Positions 1-11,600 of a stretch of DNA of 64,000 nt are shown piece by piece. The position numbers and the translations under genes are program-made. The stretch is from Ascaris suum (taxonomy: Eukaryota > Nematoda > Chromadorea > Rhabditida > Ascarididae). The stretch's first letter is position 1. Each line of letters opens with the position of its first letter. The DNA lies in the NCBI GenBank assembly GCA_013433145.1, contig CM024182.1, positions 8,137,474 through 8,201,473 on the forward strand. The letters run 5' to 3'. Below the pieces are notes generated by a model. The model was not told the origin of the DNA. It did no database searches and was given only the letters and a program-made list of their open reading frames with translations.

Positions 1-90
1 GGTGTAATGTTCATCAGATACGAAGAAGCCAGAGAAAGCCTTTCGTGAAGAACCGTTCCCTGAAGAGTTATGGACTTGCAAATATTCCAG

Positions 91-258
91 AACGTGAGGA
101 TACGACCAGAGCGGTCCGGTACGAATGAATTAGCTGCTTGCATTTCCTCCACTAAACACTCTCCTAACGCTGACAGTTCCCCATCCTTCGTGAACATCGA
201 TCGCACTTTACCTTCGGAGAGAAACGTACAAACTGATGGGACGAGAATTAAAACTTAG
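91..258 (+). CDS. Possible terminal exon of an upstream gene
   Basis: An open frame follows an acceptor-like AAATATTCCAG ending at 90 and runs in phase 0 for 55 codons to a TAG at 256-258. The encoded piece is polar and Ser/Thr/Asn-rich (for example SSTKHSPNADSSPS) with no recognisable domain. Just upstream the other two frames are also open for tens of codons, so the reading frame is not certain. It could be the disordered C-terminus of a gene that begins before the window, or a chance open frame. Confidence 0.25.
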   Translation, partial: NVRIRPERSGTNELAACISSTKHSPNADSSPSFVNIDRTLPSERNVQTDGTRIKT

Positions 259-1195
259 AAATTTGTGAACGGCAATCTAGCTTTTCGTTCAGTCAGCTGC
301 GGTCACCCAGATTTTTTTCGCTAGCGTAAGCGGAGTACTATTGGCGCTTCCCTCCAAGTGCTGGACATGAATGGTTCGCTCTCACCCCTCAGGCCCCGCC
401 ATTTCGCACATACACTCGTATGGAAAATGAGGTCGAGATCCCCTGACCTCCTCTAGCCCTATTCAGGAAGACCGACGCAACAGTTTTACGGAAGCAACAG
501 TAAAAACGTAACCACAGTCACTGCCACAGCCGACGGAAAAACTCAAAAAACTCACGACAGCAACCGCACAGACGCATGTTCGTATGCGCTGTGTATCTGC
601 TCTCCGTTAACGAAGAAATTCGTTGCAGAATTTGTTGTCATCGAAAAATCACCTTCGCAAACTCTTTCGTTTAAACCTTCATTAACATATGTTTAAACTG
701 TTGTGTCGAAGTTGGCGAAAATCGTCCGCCTAATTTTCACTATATCATCTTTCAATGCGAGATTTCGTTGCTGAAATAAATCCGAAAGGAAAATTATTAA
801 GCATATGCGTGAATTTTGCAACGCTGCAGTTTTCACCTGCACGCTATAGAAAACTCTATGCCAATTTAAATTACGCTTTTTGCTCATCAGCTGCTGTTGC
901 TGTTTCAAAACATTCTACTGTGAAAAAAAGTGATGAAAAAGGTTCTGGCAAAAACTTGATCGACAGCTTTTTTCCAAGCTGAAGCACAAGGAAATTTCTG
1001 CACATTAGGAGATCAGCAAATGAAGGTTGCTGGATTTTATGCCTATCAAACTTAGAGGTTTCACCTTTCAGCGCTAAGAACAGAGAATATTTAGTGGAGA
1101 AAGAACGCTTATGCGAATAGTATCACCAAGCAGACGCTTATCTTGAATTCTCCAGAATATGTAAATTTTCATAAAAGCATAAGAGTTGATTTCAG
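259..1195. other. Non-coding interval before the 11-mer repeat gene
   Basis: No convincing exon was found. A 75-codon + strand frame at 755-982 ends in a Lys/Ser-rich stretch and has a possible phase-1 donor (AAAAAG|GTTCTG near 940), which would match the next exon's phase. However, it lacks a good acceptor or an 11-mer pattern, and a comparable open frame exists on the opposite strand. The first exon of the 11-mer repeat gene must lie here or further upstream. Confidence 0.3.
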
Positions 1196-1327
1196 CAGCA
1201 TGTACGAACCTCGGGAAAATGCAAAATGTAGCCGAACAAGGTTATGAGTACTCGAGGAACATGGCTGAGAAGGGATTGGCGCTAGCATATGATGCTGCTT
1301 CCAAAGGCAAAGAAATCGCTTCACAAG
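1196..1327 (+). CDS. 11-mer repeat exon 1 of those visible
   Basis: The acceptor is TTGATTTCAG and the donor CACAAG|GTATTT. It enters and leaves in phase 1 and encodes 44 codons. It carries three 11-residue units: QGYEYSRNMAE, KGLALAYDAAS and a final KGKEIASQG that runs into the split codon. It is shorter than the other repeat exons and lacks their Ala-rich leading half. An earlier phase-1 exon must precede it. Confidence 0.6.
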
Positions 1328-4300
1328 GTATTTTATTGGTCGCAAGTGGTCAATGAGTGTGCCTAATAATAACAGCGTCAGCAGCAATGGATACTGTATT
1401 AACGGGGCGTAATTTGTTAGTTGACTGAAAAAGATGTTTAAAACTTACAGCTTCCGCAAAATCGCTTTCCTGCATAATGACAACGGCCTCCCACTGGTGT
1501 GCTAGGCCAATGTTTACGGATTCGCAAGAGCCACCGGAGACGCGACGTGATATGTTGAACCATTGTGGCGTCCCTTAGCGGGACAAGGGGAAGCTTTTCA
1601 TGCCCATGGGTGCTCTTACGAGGGAGGAATCAGAGCTCAGGAAACCTTGACTTTCATTACGAGACGTCTACAAATTGCTCATGCTATTATGGTAAACCGT
1701 GTTCGCACGGAACTGAGAGGGAATTTGAAATTTCAAGTTGTAGTTTCGGCGCATCATTGCCTCTAATGGAGCTGGTAATGTAGTAGCTGCAATCGATTTG
1801 CGCAGGATATGGCGGCGTGTGCTTGAGGGAAGAGACACGATTTTCTAAACGTTTAGTTTTGCCGTAAATGGAGTTTGGAGATGCGTATGCTGGGGATACA
1901 TTCTGTTCAGGAAACCTCTAGATCGCTGGGATTATGTCCTGGTTGTCGAAAGTTCCTCTTTTGCGTGGATATGCGCAGATGCTGCGTTGATCACTCAGAG
2001 GCATGAAATAAATCCGTAAGATCCTACAAGCAGCCTAGCGGCGTTCCTTGGAAATTTTTATTAGAGAAGAAGACGCTGACGCTAATCATCTCAACAACAG
2101 AAAATTGAGCCATCAGATCTCGCAAATAGTCGAGCAACCTACTCAATTTTTTAACTGTTTGTGCGCTTTGCAAATGTATGTGGATGTACAGTTCATTCAG
2201 TGCATCATGCAGGCGTACTGGAGCAAGCAGGGTAAAAGATGCTCCCTTTCGGAGCACATATGGGCCTGCTTTCTCAATATAAGGAGGAGTTCTTCTGGTA
2301 AGTAGCCGGCTAAACTAAGCGATCAGGTAGTCGGCAAGCTGTGAAAGATCATATTCTACTTGGTGCAGTAAAAGTTTATCAATGAAACCATTCGGAATGT
2401 TCTTGTGGTTGTTGGCGCTGAGGTGTTTTACGGAGCTCGGACAGAGCGTTATCTTCATCACAAAGGATGCGTGAAGACCCCGTGAGTTTTGCGTTCCTGG
2501 AGGACTCTTTCTCAGATTTATTGATTTTTTGCATCTCTCCAGTAGTTGTACTGTCTGAGCATTCTGAAATTTGCATTTGACTCTCCTGCCAAGTCAGGAG
2601 TACGGAGGCGGGGGCGGGGGGGGCCTGGGACGGATTTGTCCGAATATCACTCGAGTAGAACACTGCTCAACAGCCAACTTTTATTGGCGAGATATTGCGG
2701 CATTTGTCGCCAACCTCGTACACAATGTTTTTATAAAACATCATCGCTCTATTTCTGAGACGTGTCAGGCCCGTCGCGCGCTTCACATGGAATGCTGTGT
2801 CGCTTACCGGCAAACTCTTTTGCATACGCGAAATATCCCTGATGAACAACGCAGTTACCTGAAAATGGCCACAAATTTTGTTTCCATAGTATCCGTACGG
2901 CGGGGCTGGAGGATTAAAATAGGTTTCATTTTATTTGGAAACAGTTTTTACCTGCTTTGCAATATTGCGTTGTGCCATATTCACAGAAACTGTAGTATTT
3001 GAGAAGCTGATGTCCTGGTTCACTGTTGTGTTGAACGGCAAGTTATTAGATATAGCAGAAGCGGCTGAGGTCCGGAAGTTGTGTTGGCGCCAAACACATA
3101 AGCGTGCGGTGGTCAGCGCAGCTACTATGGGATTCTAAACAAGTGAACCGAATTCGCTTTAAGATTGACGTGAATTGCGACTATGGTAATGTTGCAATGG
3201 TTTGGAACAGGCAACCTGTGATGATGCGAACCAACTCGACACATATTAACCATAGTTTGTGGAGCTATGCTACGTGTCTTAAAGCAGGTATATGTCCTAA
3301 ACCACAGCACAGTATGCCCTAGGAAACTTGAAGATGGTAAAGCGTACTGCAATAGCTTATAGAAATCTCAAGGAGAGCAGCATAGACCACAATAGTTTAT
3401 AAAGTCGCACTAAACTGGCAGCACTTGTTCGCGAATTTTCCGCTAGCACAGTTCTCTACTGACGAAGATGGTTGTTCTTGTTGCTTCTTATTACTTCTAA
3501 CCTTGGAATTGAAAAAAAAGTTGCACGTTGCGTGCGCTAAGACTATTATCCAAGGAGGCGACACCTTTTTTCGAAGTTAGGAGATGGCAAGATGGCAAGC
3601 AGAAGGAAACCACAACAGTTCGGAGGCATTCCCTCGTGCTCCTGCGACTGTATGAGGAATTTTTTTCAGCTTGCGAAGGACAACTGCTTTTCCAGTATCT
3701 CTCAAAGAGATGAAAGGGTCCGAGAGCATTTGCCGAGTAAGTGAGGTGCCACGGAGGGGTTTGATTCCAGCAAATTCCTCGCAAATTTTTTGGCCGTACG
3801 CCACGCGTCCAAAATCAGTGAGTGGTCTTCATGCGGTGCTTCCGTGAGTGCAGCTGGAGAATGCCTATTAAAAAGGGATGATGGTAAACTTTTGCTCCAC
3901 CCTCATCCACCACCACATTGTTTCCGGCCTCTGTCTCTCCGATTCTGCCAGCTTCAAATTTTCACATCTGCCGGTTAACATTAGTCTCAATCCTCGTCGG
4001 CTGACCGAACTACGTGGAAATAGAAACTTAGCGAGACATTGTCACTTTCGGAGTCGTACTTTCTTATATCTCGCAGACCCAGTGGCTAAGTAATGCTTGA
4101 TTGCATGTCCCATTTTCGTTGACGTTGCAGGAAGGGAGGTGATGTCCGCAGCAGTAAGCGTATCGCAGGGGGCCGCTTCAAAATTCGCGACGTCAGCTTA
4201 CGAAACAGCAGCGACAGCGGGAGTGACACTGAATGAGAAAATCATTCAGGGTGTCCTGTACTCCAGGCAGCTCTCTTCTAAAGGCGCCGAAATCACATAT

Positions 4301-7300
4301 GATGCAACAAACAAAGGCAAGGAAATCGGTTTGGATGCTGCCAGTAAAGGTATTTTTGAAGGCTCAGAACAGTTGGCATTCTTATAGAGACACTTTCGCC
4401 GACAAAGTTTCTGAGGTTGATTGCAAATTAGTATAGCAAGAAACCACTTCACAGCTTATTTTTCCTTCCGAGAAGTCCATAGAAATAACAGAACTTCTTC
4501 CAATATTTTCTGCTGAAGAGTCGTAAGGACGTGAAGGTTGGTAATGTGCTTTTCTCACCTGTATCAGTCACAAGCCAAAGGCGATCGGTTCCTCTCCGAA
4601 ATGGGATAAGATCTAAAGGTTACGATCGAATCCTCCCCTTTCGAAAACCATTTCACCAATAGAAACACATTTCTTCGAGAGCGTGTGAGGAGTTCTAATC
4701 AAAATAAATCACGATTCCTCGCGAAAAATCAATCTTCATCCTCAAGGCCACATTCTCAGCTGTCTCGTTTCCTTGAAACTTCTTCCATCCATCACGTTTC
4801 ATTGCTGAAGACTTAGTCGGTGATTAAAGCTCTTCATTGAAAAGATTCAGATTGAAACTGCTCTGATTTTCTCAGAAGTCATAATCTCGTAAGTTTCAAT
4901 TCGCAGCTCAGGCAGAGGTCCATTTCTTGCCCTTGTCTTTGCCAGCTTCAGATAAGCCGCTTCATTATTATTTTCATAAGCCTGAAATATCTGGTGCAGC
5001 CTCCAGTTTTATTTCAGACTTCTTATTTCATTCCAGGAAGGGAAGTGGTGTCGGCAGCAGTTAGCGTATCAAAGGAAGCTGCTTCGAAGTACGTGATATC
5101 GGCCTATGAAACGGCAGCAACAGCTGGAGCCGTTTTGAATGAGAAAATTGTTCAAGGCGTCGAGTACTCCAAGCAGCTCGCCTCCAAAGGCGCTGAAATC
5201 ACGTACAACGCAGCAAACAGAGGCAAAGAGATTGGCCTGGATGCTGCTGACAAAGGTAGTTTTAATGGATTGTCGGTTGGAGAAATTTCCTTCTGTCTGC
5301 TTCAGATTGCGGACGCCGAGCTTCAGTTTCAGTAGGGCTTTCTTTGAAAACGAGCAGAATCTGAAAATTCCTGCCATAAGCAACGCAAGACAACAGTAAA
5401 AGTAAATAGCTGAAGCATATGTCGGAAAACAGTTCGATATGTGCTTTTGAAATGGAAACGAGCAGATCATGTAGACAATTTTTAAAGGACCGCAATAATG
5501 TCTGAGTTTTGATTTAGGAAGACGAAGTCAAAGTACAAACGCAGTGGCTGTCTATGTATCTATTCCCGAAAAATCAGCTCAGCTGGATAAGCTTCTCATT
5601 AGTGCTGCATTATGTGCACACTGAAACTGGCAACAAAAAGCAATGTCCCGCGAAAGTGTTCGTAGGGTACTAGTAATTTAGCATTCGTCCGCAAACTGAA
5701 GATCACCTTTGCATCAGCTTTGCATATGTAAGCGCTAAATGCACTACTTACTCCATGACAAAACTGGCTGTCATCTCACTCTGTGCCAGTCTAGGAGTTG
5801 GTATAAGATCATCTTGAAAATTGACTGGATATAAAACCGTATCGAGGATTGTGGGCTTGATTCGTTGGTCGAACATGTCGACATAAGTTGTTTTAATCTA
5901 GGATAGTGACTCATTTAGTTCGAATTTAAAAGAAAGAAATAAACAAGGCCTCCTTGATATGTGCCTTATTTTGCTAAAACAGGAACTCGGGAATATTGGG
6001 ACTAAAAATTCGGATCGTAAAAGATCGAACGTATTGCAGTGGATGCTTGCTTAAAGTCGTATCAGCCACGTACTACCTGATAAGCTAATGGCAATTCCCT
6101 GAATTAAATCAAGTGCTCACAAAAGTTCCCGATGATTCTGTGAACACCTTTTAAAAAACTTTCTTTTGAATGAGAACTATGTAAAGAGCGGACGCTTTTT
6201 TCCACGGACTGGTATCCACAGTCGGATTAACGACACAGTTGTTCATACGTGCCGTTCAGAGGTGAGTTTCCCTAAATGCTTGATGGTTAGCCAATTATGT
6301 TAGGCCTCATTAATTATTGCTGAAGGAGGTTTTCTATGGTGCCCCGTTCTGAATTTAAGTTCTTGCCCAGAATTGCAAATTAGTATTACCGACTCATACT
6401 TTGTGATTAGCCTAACTGAAAAAGCACTGAGTAGCGAAGCCTTGCAAACCGTTTCGAAAATCTTATCATAGCTGTTGTAATACTTGAAAGCTGCAAGAGC
6501 ACGCGTGTTGGTTATAAACAAAACGTTCTATGTGTTGAGTGAAAATTGCTTTTGAGGAGCACAATTGGTTTCGAGCGGAGTCAGTGGTACACTGAAGTTG
6601 GCTAGTGCTTCCGCTGATGCTATCTCTAAGACGGCCACGACCGCTGCACAAATGAGCACCGCAGCTGCTACGCAAGGAGTCGAATACACAAAGGGGGCAG
6701 CTGCGGTGGGTCTCGAATATACAAGTAATGCGGCCGACAGAGGCAAAGCAGTTATAGCTATAAGTAAGCGATGATGACGTATACGGCCGCTACGATTTTG
6801 CGTTGCGCAATATTTTCGGCATCTCGTACATTGCATTCAGCGGAGTAATTATTCAGTTACACGTCCATCTCGCATTATGTATAAACGCGTTATCAGCAGC
6901 GATCATTAAAAGACAATTATTCAGCAGACTTGAGAACTTGGACCTTTCAAGGTCATAACTATGGATTGAAGTTCTTCCTTTCTGTGCATGACAAATATAT
7001 TCTCTTCCCAAGTTCATTTCCTCTGAGCTCTTTTCTTACCACTGCTCTGCGAGTCTTCTGGCAACATGTTAGGCAGAATGCACCACTCTGTTTTTCTTCG
7101 GCGCAGGCTGCGTTTCCTATAGAGTACTTCATTTCTCGGCAGGATCTAGTGCGACATGCTGAGGCGCTCTCTATGTATTATGTGCCCATGCCTTCACATT
7201 TTGCGTCATATATAATACATCATTCCTCGGCAGTGTCCTCATCGCCTGAAATGTCCGGCGTATAGCCTTTCACTTCATTCTCTCGCGCTATTGGACCAGA

Positions 7301-8674
7301 GTAGAAAAGAATGAAGCTAGGTGACCCCATTTACACAGCCCACTCAGCACTGCCCCCCCCCCCACTTCCCCCCAAGCGAGTACAATGAAATGTTGCTTGT
7401 TTCCTCATTCACACCCGCTTTTCGTTTTTACCTCTCTCTTCTACCATTCACTGAATACAATGTGTGAAGCGCACGATTTAAAACCTCATTTAGTCTTCTT
7501 CACAAAAACGTTATGCACTGCAATAGAAAGAGTTATAGATCATGTTTGAGGTGGAGCAACAGCTTGCGATCTAGTATTTGGCGCTGGCGTCAAAGCAAAA
7601 GAAGCAGTCGGTCAGGGCATCGAGCTCGGCAAGCAATACGCTTCGAAGAGCATAGAAATGGCTACGGATGCAGCGAAAAAAACCGCAGAAATGGGTACAG
7701 GAGTGCTAGCTAAAGGTAGCGATAATCTTGAAGCATGTTCAGAGAGTGATATCTATGTGTGGAAAATTATCTATTCTAATCGCATTGAGAGTAACTACCT
7801 TTGTAACAATTGCGCTATTTGAAAATATCATCGACAATTTGCAATATTCAACGAAAACAATCAGTATTATGTAATGTTCTAATTTTCAGATTATCAGGGA
7901 AATAGGAAAGAAGTTTGGATCCAGATCAACGCGGCATTCTGTTGTGCAGTGTTTACCTGTTATGGCGGAAACAAATCCTCCGCTACAGCAGGCTTCCTTA
8001 TTAGGAAGTACCTATTTTCTTGTCAGAACTCTTACTTATTATCCCGTCATAGCCTGTTACCTATCACTCTATAATCGAGACCATTATGGGTAAACTCGCA
8101 TGCAGCGTATCAAGTCAGCTAAGTACAACATGCAGTCATCAATCGCGCAATAACATCACTTTGCCGGTATAGACGTTAAAGAAATGGCCAATATTGATTC
8201 AGCCCCCCAAAGGTACAGATAGGTGTTGTAGAATACGGTATCAGGTTTGTGTTTTCTTTTTGATAAGTTCGCTCTCGAAACGCTTCCTGTGGATTGTAGC
8301 ATCGTCCTCGTTCTGCATCGCCTGCAGTTTACGCGTGAGACTCTTCTTAGTTAGTAATAACAGATAATCAACTCGCCAGAGTCAGAAGTTTTCGCGACCT
8401 CGTATATTCTCCGAATTCAAACACCGCTCTATACTCAGAAGGGTCAAGTATCTGGACAGGAAGTCTTCAAAAACGTTTGAAACGCGACTGGCATCAGTCC
8501 TGGATTCTCGAAAAGGCGTGTCACAGAGCCGTCATTAAGATTCTGCTTTTAGTTGGTTCCGCGGCTAAAACGGACATTCTATCAGCAACCGCACCCGGGT
8601 CTAGTGAGCCGCCAAAGAATGAAGGCGAGAAAAATGAGTCCGACGAATCAAATTCATCTTCCAAAGGAAGGTGA
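1196..8674 (+). CDS. 11-mer amphipathic-repeat protein (synuclein/perilipin/LEA-like helix), 5' incomplete
   Basis: Six exons are proposed: 1196-1327, 4131-4349, 5037-5255, 6557-6763, 7551-7715 and 8553-8674. Every internal junction is phase 1, so they join in any order without shifting frame, giving about 350 residues. The first five each end in three back-to-back 11-residue units of the form (K/R/Q)-G-x-(E)-h-x-x-x-A-A-x (for example KGAEITYNAAN, RGKEIGLDAAD), and in most the intron interrupts the next Lys-Gly. Such 11-mers form an 11/3 amphipathic helix in synucleins, perilipins, apolipoproteins and group 3 LEA proteins, which bind lipid surfaces or protect dried cells. The last exon is an acidic Ser/Glu/Asn-rich tail. 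The start codon is not identified, and exons may be missing in the 2.8 kb gap. Family assignment is by repeat geometry only; no PAT domain is seen. Confidence 0.7.
4131..4349 (+). CDS. 11-mer repeat exon (duplicated pair, copy 1)
   Basis: It is 219 bp, phase 1 in and out. The acceptor is GACGTTGCAG and the donor CAGTAAAG|GTATTT. The first half is Ala/Ser/Thr-rich helix (SAAVSVSQGAASK); the second half is three 11-mers (QGVLYSRQLSS, KGAEITYDATN, KGKEIGLDAAS). It is the same length as the exon at 5037-5255, with about 78% of residues identical by hand count, which indicates a tandem exon duplication. Confidence 0.75.
5037..5255 (+). CDS. 11-mer repeat exon (duplicated pair, copy 2)
   Basis: It is 219 bp, phase 1 in and out. 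The acceptor is TTCATTCCAG and the donor GACAAAG|GTAGTT. It encodes SAAVSVSKEAASK followed by 11-mers QGVEYSKQLAS, KGAEITYNAAN and RGKEIGLDAAD. Only about 690 bp of intron separates it from its near-identical partner. The differences are mostly conservative, as expected for two functional copies under the same constraint. Confidence 0.75.
6557..6763 (+). CDS. 11-mer repeat exon
   Basis: It is 207 bp, phase 1 in and out. The acceptor is ATTGCTTTTGAG and the donor GCTATAA|GTAAGC. The leading part is an Ala/Ser/Thr helix (ASASADAISKTATTAAQ), followed by QGVEYTKGAAA, VGLEYTSNAAD and a third, more diverged unit RGKAVIAIS. The acceptor uses GAG rather than CAG; the alternative AG at 6575 would break the phase-1 pattern. 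Confidence 0.65.
7551..7715 (+). CDS. 11-mer repeat exon
   Basis: It is 165 bp, phase 1 in and out. The acceptor is ATCATGTTTGAG and the donor GCTAAAG|GTAGCG. It encodes DLVFGAGVKAKEAVG and then QGIELGKQYAS, KSIEMATDAAK and KTAEMGTGVLA before the split Lys-Gly. The repeats are more Lys/Thr-rich than in the other exons. A 66-codon frame overlapping it in another register is a shadow. Confidence 0.65.
8553..8674 (+). CDS. Terminal exon: acidic Ser/Glu-rich tail of the 11-mer repeat protein
   Basis: The acceptor is GATTCTGCTTTTAG. Two bases complete the split Val codon, then 39 codons run to TGA at 8672-8674. The tail has no 11-mers and is rich in Glu, Asp, Asn, Ser and Pro (NEGEKNESDESNSSSKG). 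An amphipathic 11-mer region followed by an acidic disordered tail is the layout of synucleins, but this is architectural analogy, not shown homology. Confidence 0.6.
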
Positions 8675-8687
8675 CTTCTGCCGGCTA

Positions 8688-8693
8688 AATAAA
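8688..8693 (+). terminator. Poly(A) signal of the 11-mer repeat gene
   Basis: A canonical AATAAA starts 13 bp after the TGA stop at 8672-8674. Very short 3' untranslated regions are usual in nematodes, which supports 8674 as the true end of this gene. Confidence 0.55.
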
Positions 8694-11600
8694 GCGAATT
8701 TTGATGCGACAGCAATGGAATGGTTTATATATGGCTTGTTATGCAGCTTATCTGCAAAGGAACGCTGATCATCTTAGAGTTTAAAACTGGCTGAGCATGC
8801 AATATTCAACAAAACAGCTTTCAATTCGTAACTGAATTCGCTTACTTATTGCTTCGGATGAATTAAAAAAGATGATCACAGGTTCATCGGCGCTGCTGTG
8901 GAAGCAAAGCCAAAACTTTAGCAGCTAAGTGCTAAAGATAGTGTCAAAGCCTGCTGTCCTTAATGAATTAGGGCAAAGGTGAAAACTGCTTCAAGAGCGC
9001 AAAAATATACGTGGTATACCCGGCCGGGCGGGAATATTTGGGAGTAGTAAGTGCTGCTCTATAGTCCAGCCAAAATTGCTTTATATGAGCGTGCATTCGT
9101 CGAAGTTGCGTTGCTGTCAATCAAATGAACGGAATGCAGTCGTTCCTACTCGTCTAGGCAATCGAATAGCAACTGAAAGAAGTTCGCTGGTTGAATTCAA
9201 TTTGTTTTTGTTTTTCCCTTAACTATCTATTATACGAATCATGCGCTTCCTGTAATACCGTAGTTCACAATGACTATGCTCATTTACTCTCAAACACTCG
9301 ACCTTACTGAGCATTTCTGAATCCGTCTTTGAAGTTTTTTCAAAGCGTTCAGAGACCTTATGATTGCTGAAAGCGTAAAAATATGCACCAGTCAACGATG
9401 TTAGGTGTCTTGTCATCACTCCCTTTTTGTACTGCAGCTGTGGACGTTTGACCATTATTGCTGCAAGGAGATCACTCATATTGGTTTTACGTGCTTGAGC
9501 GCACTGGTTCTTTGGATTGTGATGAAATAGCGCGCTACTGGATGCTACATGGAAACTGAGGTCAGTGGAATCGCGCGACACTGGGAAGGAATGATATGTT
9601 GCATAGTTTTGTTGCGCTCAGCAGCCCAACAGTTTACATAAATGCTCCAAAAGGCAAGGAAGAAATAATGTGCCCTTGCCCTTTTCAATCACTTGCCTCG
9701 AGTCGAGTAAACGCTCTTCATGGCTAAATTTTCACAGAAGAAGCTTCGGATCTGCTAGAGAAGTTCTCAAGCTCTATTGTTATTTCAAATTGTCTCACCG
9801 ACTGCACGAGGGATTTTATGATTTTCAATGCGGCTGCTCAAAGAACCAGAATTTTTTTTCTGGACTATTTTTGCAGTTGCTTTGTTCGATGAACACATTA
9901 GAAGTAGCACCACACGGCGCCTATGATCTGTTTTTTCACTACATGTGCTCTCCTTTCTCGCTCAGAATCGCTCATTCCTCTTTTTTGTCTCTTACTCAGC
10001 TTTACTCGTCGAATTAATCCGAAAGAGGAGTTTCTGTCGCAGAGGTTCGCCTCAGATGTGCGCTCTTTTTCAGGTTTTTCGGATAAAGGAAATTTTCGTG
10101 TTGGTTCGATGTCATGGTTGCATGATTAGATTTTGCCATACTAGCTTTGCAGCCCATAGTTCATTTACTAGGCTCATGAATTCTTACTGTCTCCCTTGAC
10201 GTGGCTCGAAATGAAACGCATGAACAGAATTGCTTCGTCGGTAAGGGGACGGATCACACTTCACCTGAAAGAAATTGTAAGAATGAGGACACGAGGCTGA
10301 AGATGAAATTGATGCATATGTGATTCATCTAGGACCTCTAAATGAAAGCGAGACGGCAATGTATAGTGTTAAACATAGCGCGCTTCCCAGAGACTTCCAG
10401 CATCAAGCTGTTTAAGCCTAGAGAGTGGTATTTTCTGCGCGGAAGATTCAGATCTCGGCTTGTCGTCTTCGCAAAAAGATTAGGCGATATTTGCGATATG
10501 GCGCTGCCTTCATCGAATTTGTGATCCCACTATACGAAGACTGCAAGTTCAATGACGAGGATACCATTCGCATACAAAGACGATGGATATGAATCAAACA
10601 AAAACTGAAAGGATTAAAAACTTTACCTCTAAGCTGCACGAAGGAGTAATGACATATTTCTTTCCGTCCGAAATAAGCATAATCATGATGCATTTGGCAG
10701 CACTGCAAGGTATCAAACTTTCACCAACAAAAGAACGAAATAGCCACGGCGCAAAAAAATGGCTAGGAAAGAAGCTTTATTCAGCCGAGCAAGGCGACGT
10801 ATGGGAAACGGTGAATGGGCGAGTGGCGCGATGTAATGAACGTGTGAGAGGCTGCAACCGATGAATGTGAAAAGGTGGACGCCTAGCGAACGAATGCGAA
10901 CAATGTGACAAGCATGCACTTTCGTATCCCATCACCGTCACGCGTTTCACCCTTATATAAGCGTGCTGCTTGATAGTTGTTCGCATTTCGTACATTTTTC
11001 GTACCCATGATGAATCCTTTGTACGCTTCCTCTTAATAAAGCAAGGCAAAGAAAGCCCTCGTCACACGATGAATGCCGAAAAATTGTTCGCATATATGTG
11101 AAACACTCACGATGCACTTGTCTCGCGGGAAAGAATGAAATTTTCATTCGCTCAGAAGTGACATCGTCATGACGCTCTTGAAATTTCCTTGCTCTCATAG
11201 GAGAAAATTACAAGCAATCGCTTATATAAGTGGAATATTCATGATGTGCGTTTTCGCGCGGGAAGATGTCAAATTTTGCTTAGCCATGACTGCAAGACTC
11301 ATGCCGCATCAACCACTCTAAAGAAGCTCAAGCTAATGCCTAGGCAGAAGTCACGATAAATAAAGCAAAGAAACAATTGCTTTACAGAGTACGGAAGCAG
11401 AGGCGCGTATTTCTCTCTTGTATGCCGGGGCCACTAATTTGCCTACTCTCATTTAGTTATGAGAGCAGGCAAGTAGGGTATCCTACCAGCGATTTCTCCA
11501 CGAACTCTAAGAAAGCGTGAATGTGGACGGAACAGGCACGTAGCGCGCACAGCTGATAATAGTGGAAGTGCGAAGATGCCCACCTGTGCATCTCTAGGCC

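Noticed and set aside
2048..2305. 85-codon frame with a GTAAGT donor, considered as an extra 11-mer exon
   Set aside because: It contains no 11-residue repeat and its best acceptor gives phase 2, incompatible with the all-phase-1 gene.
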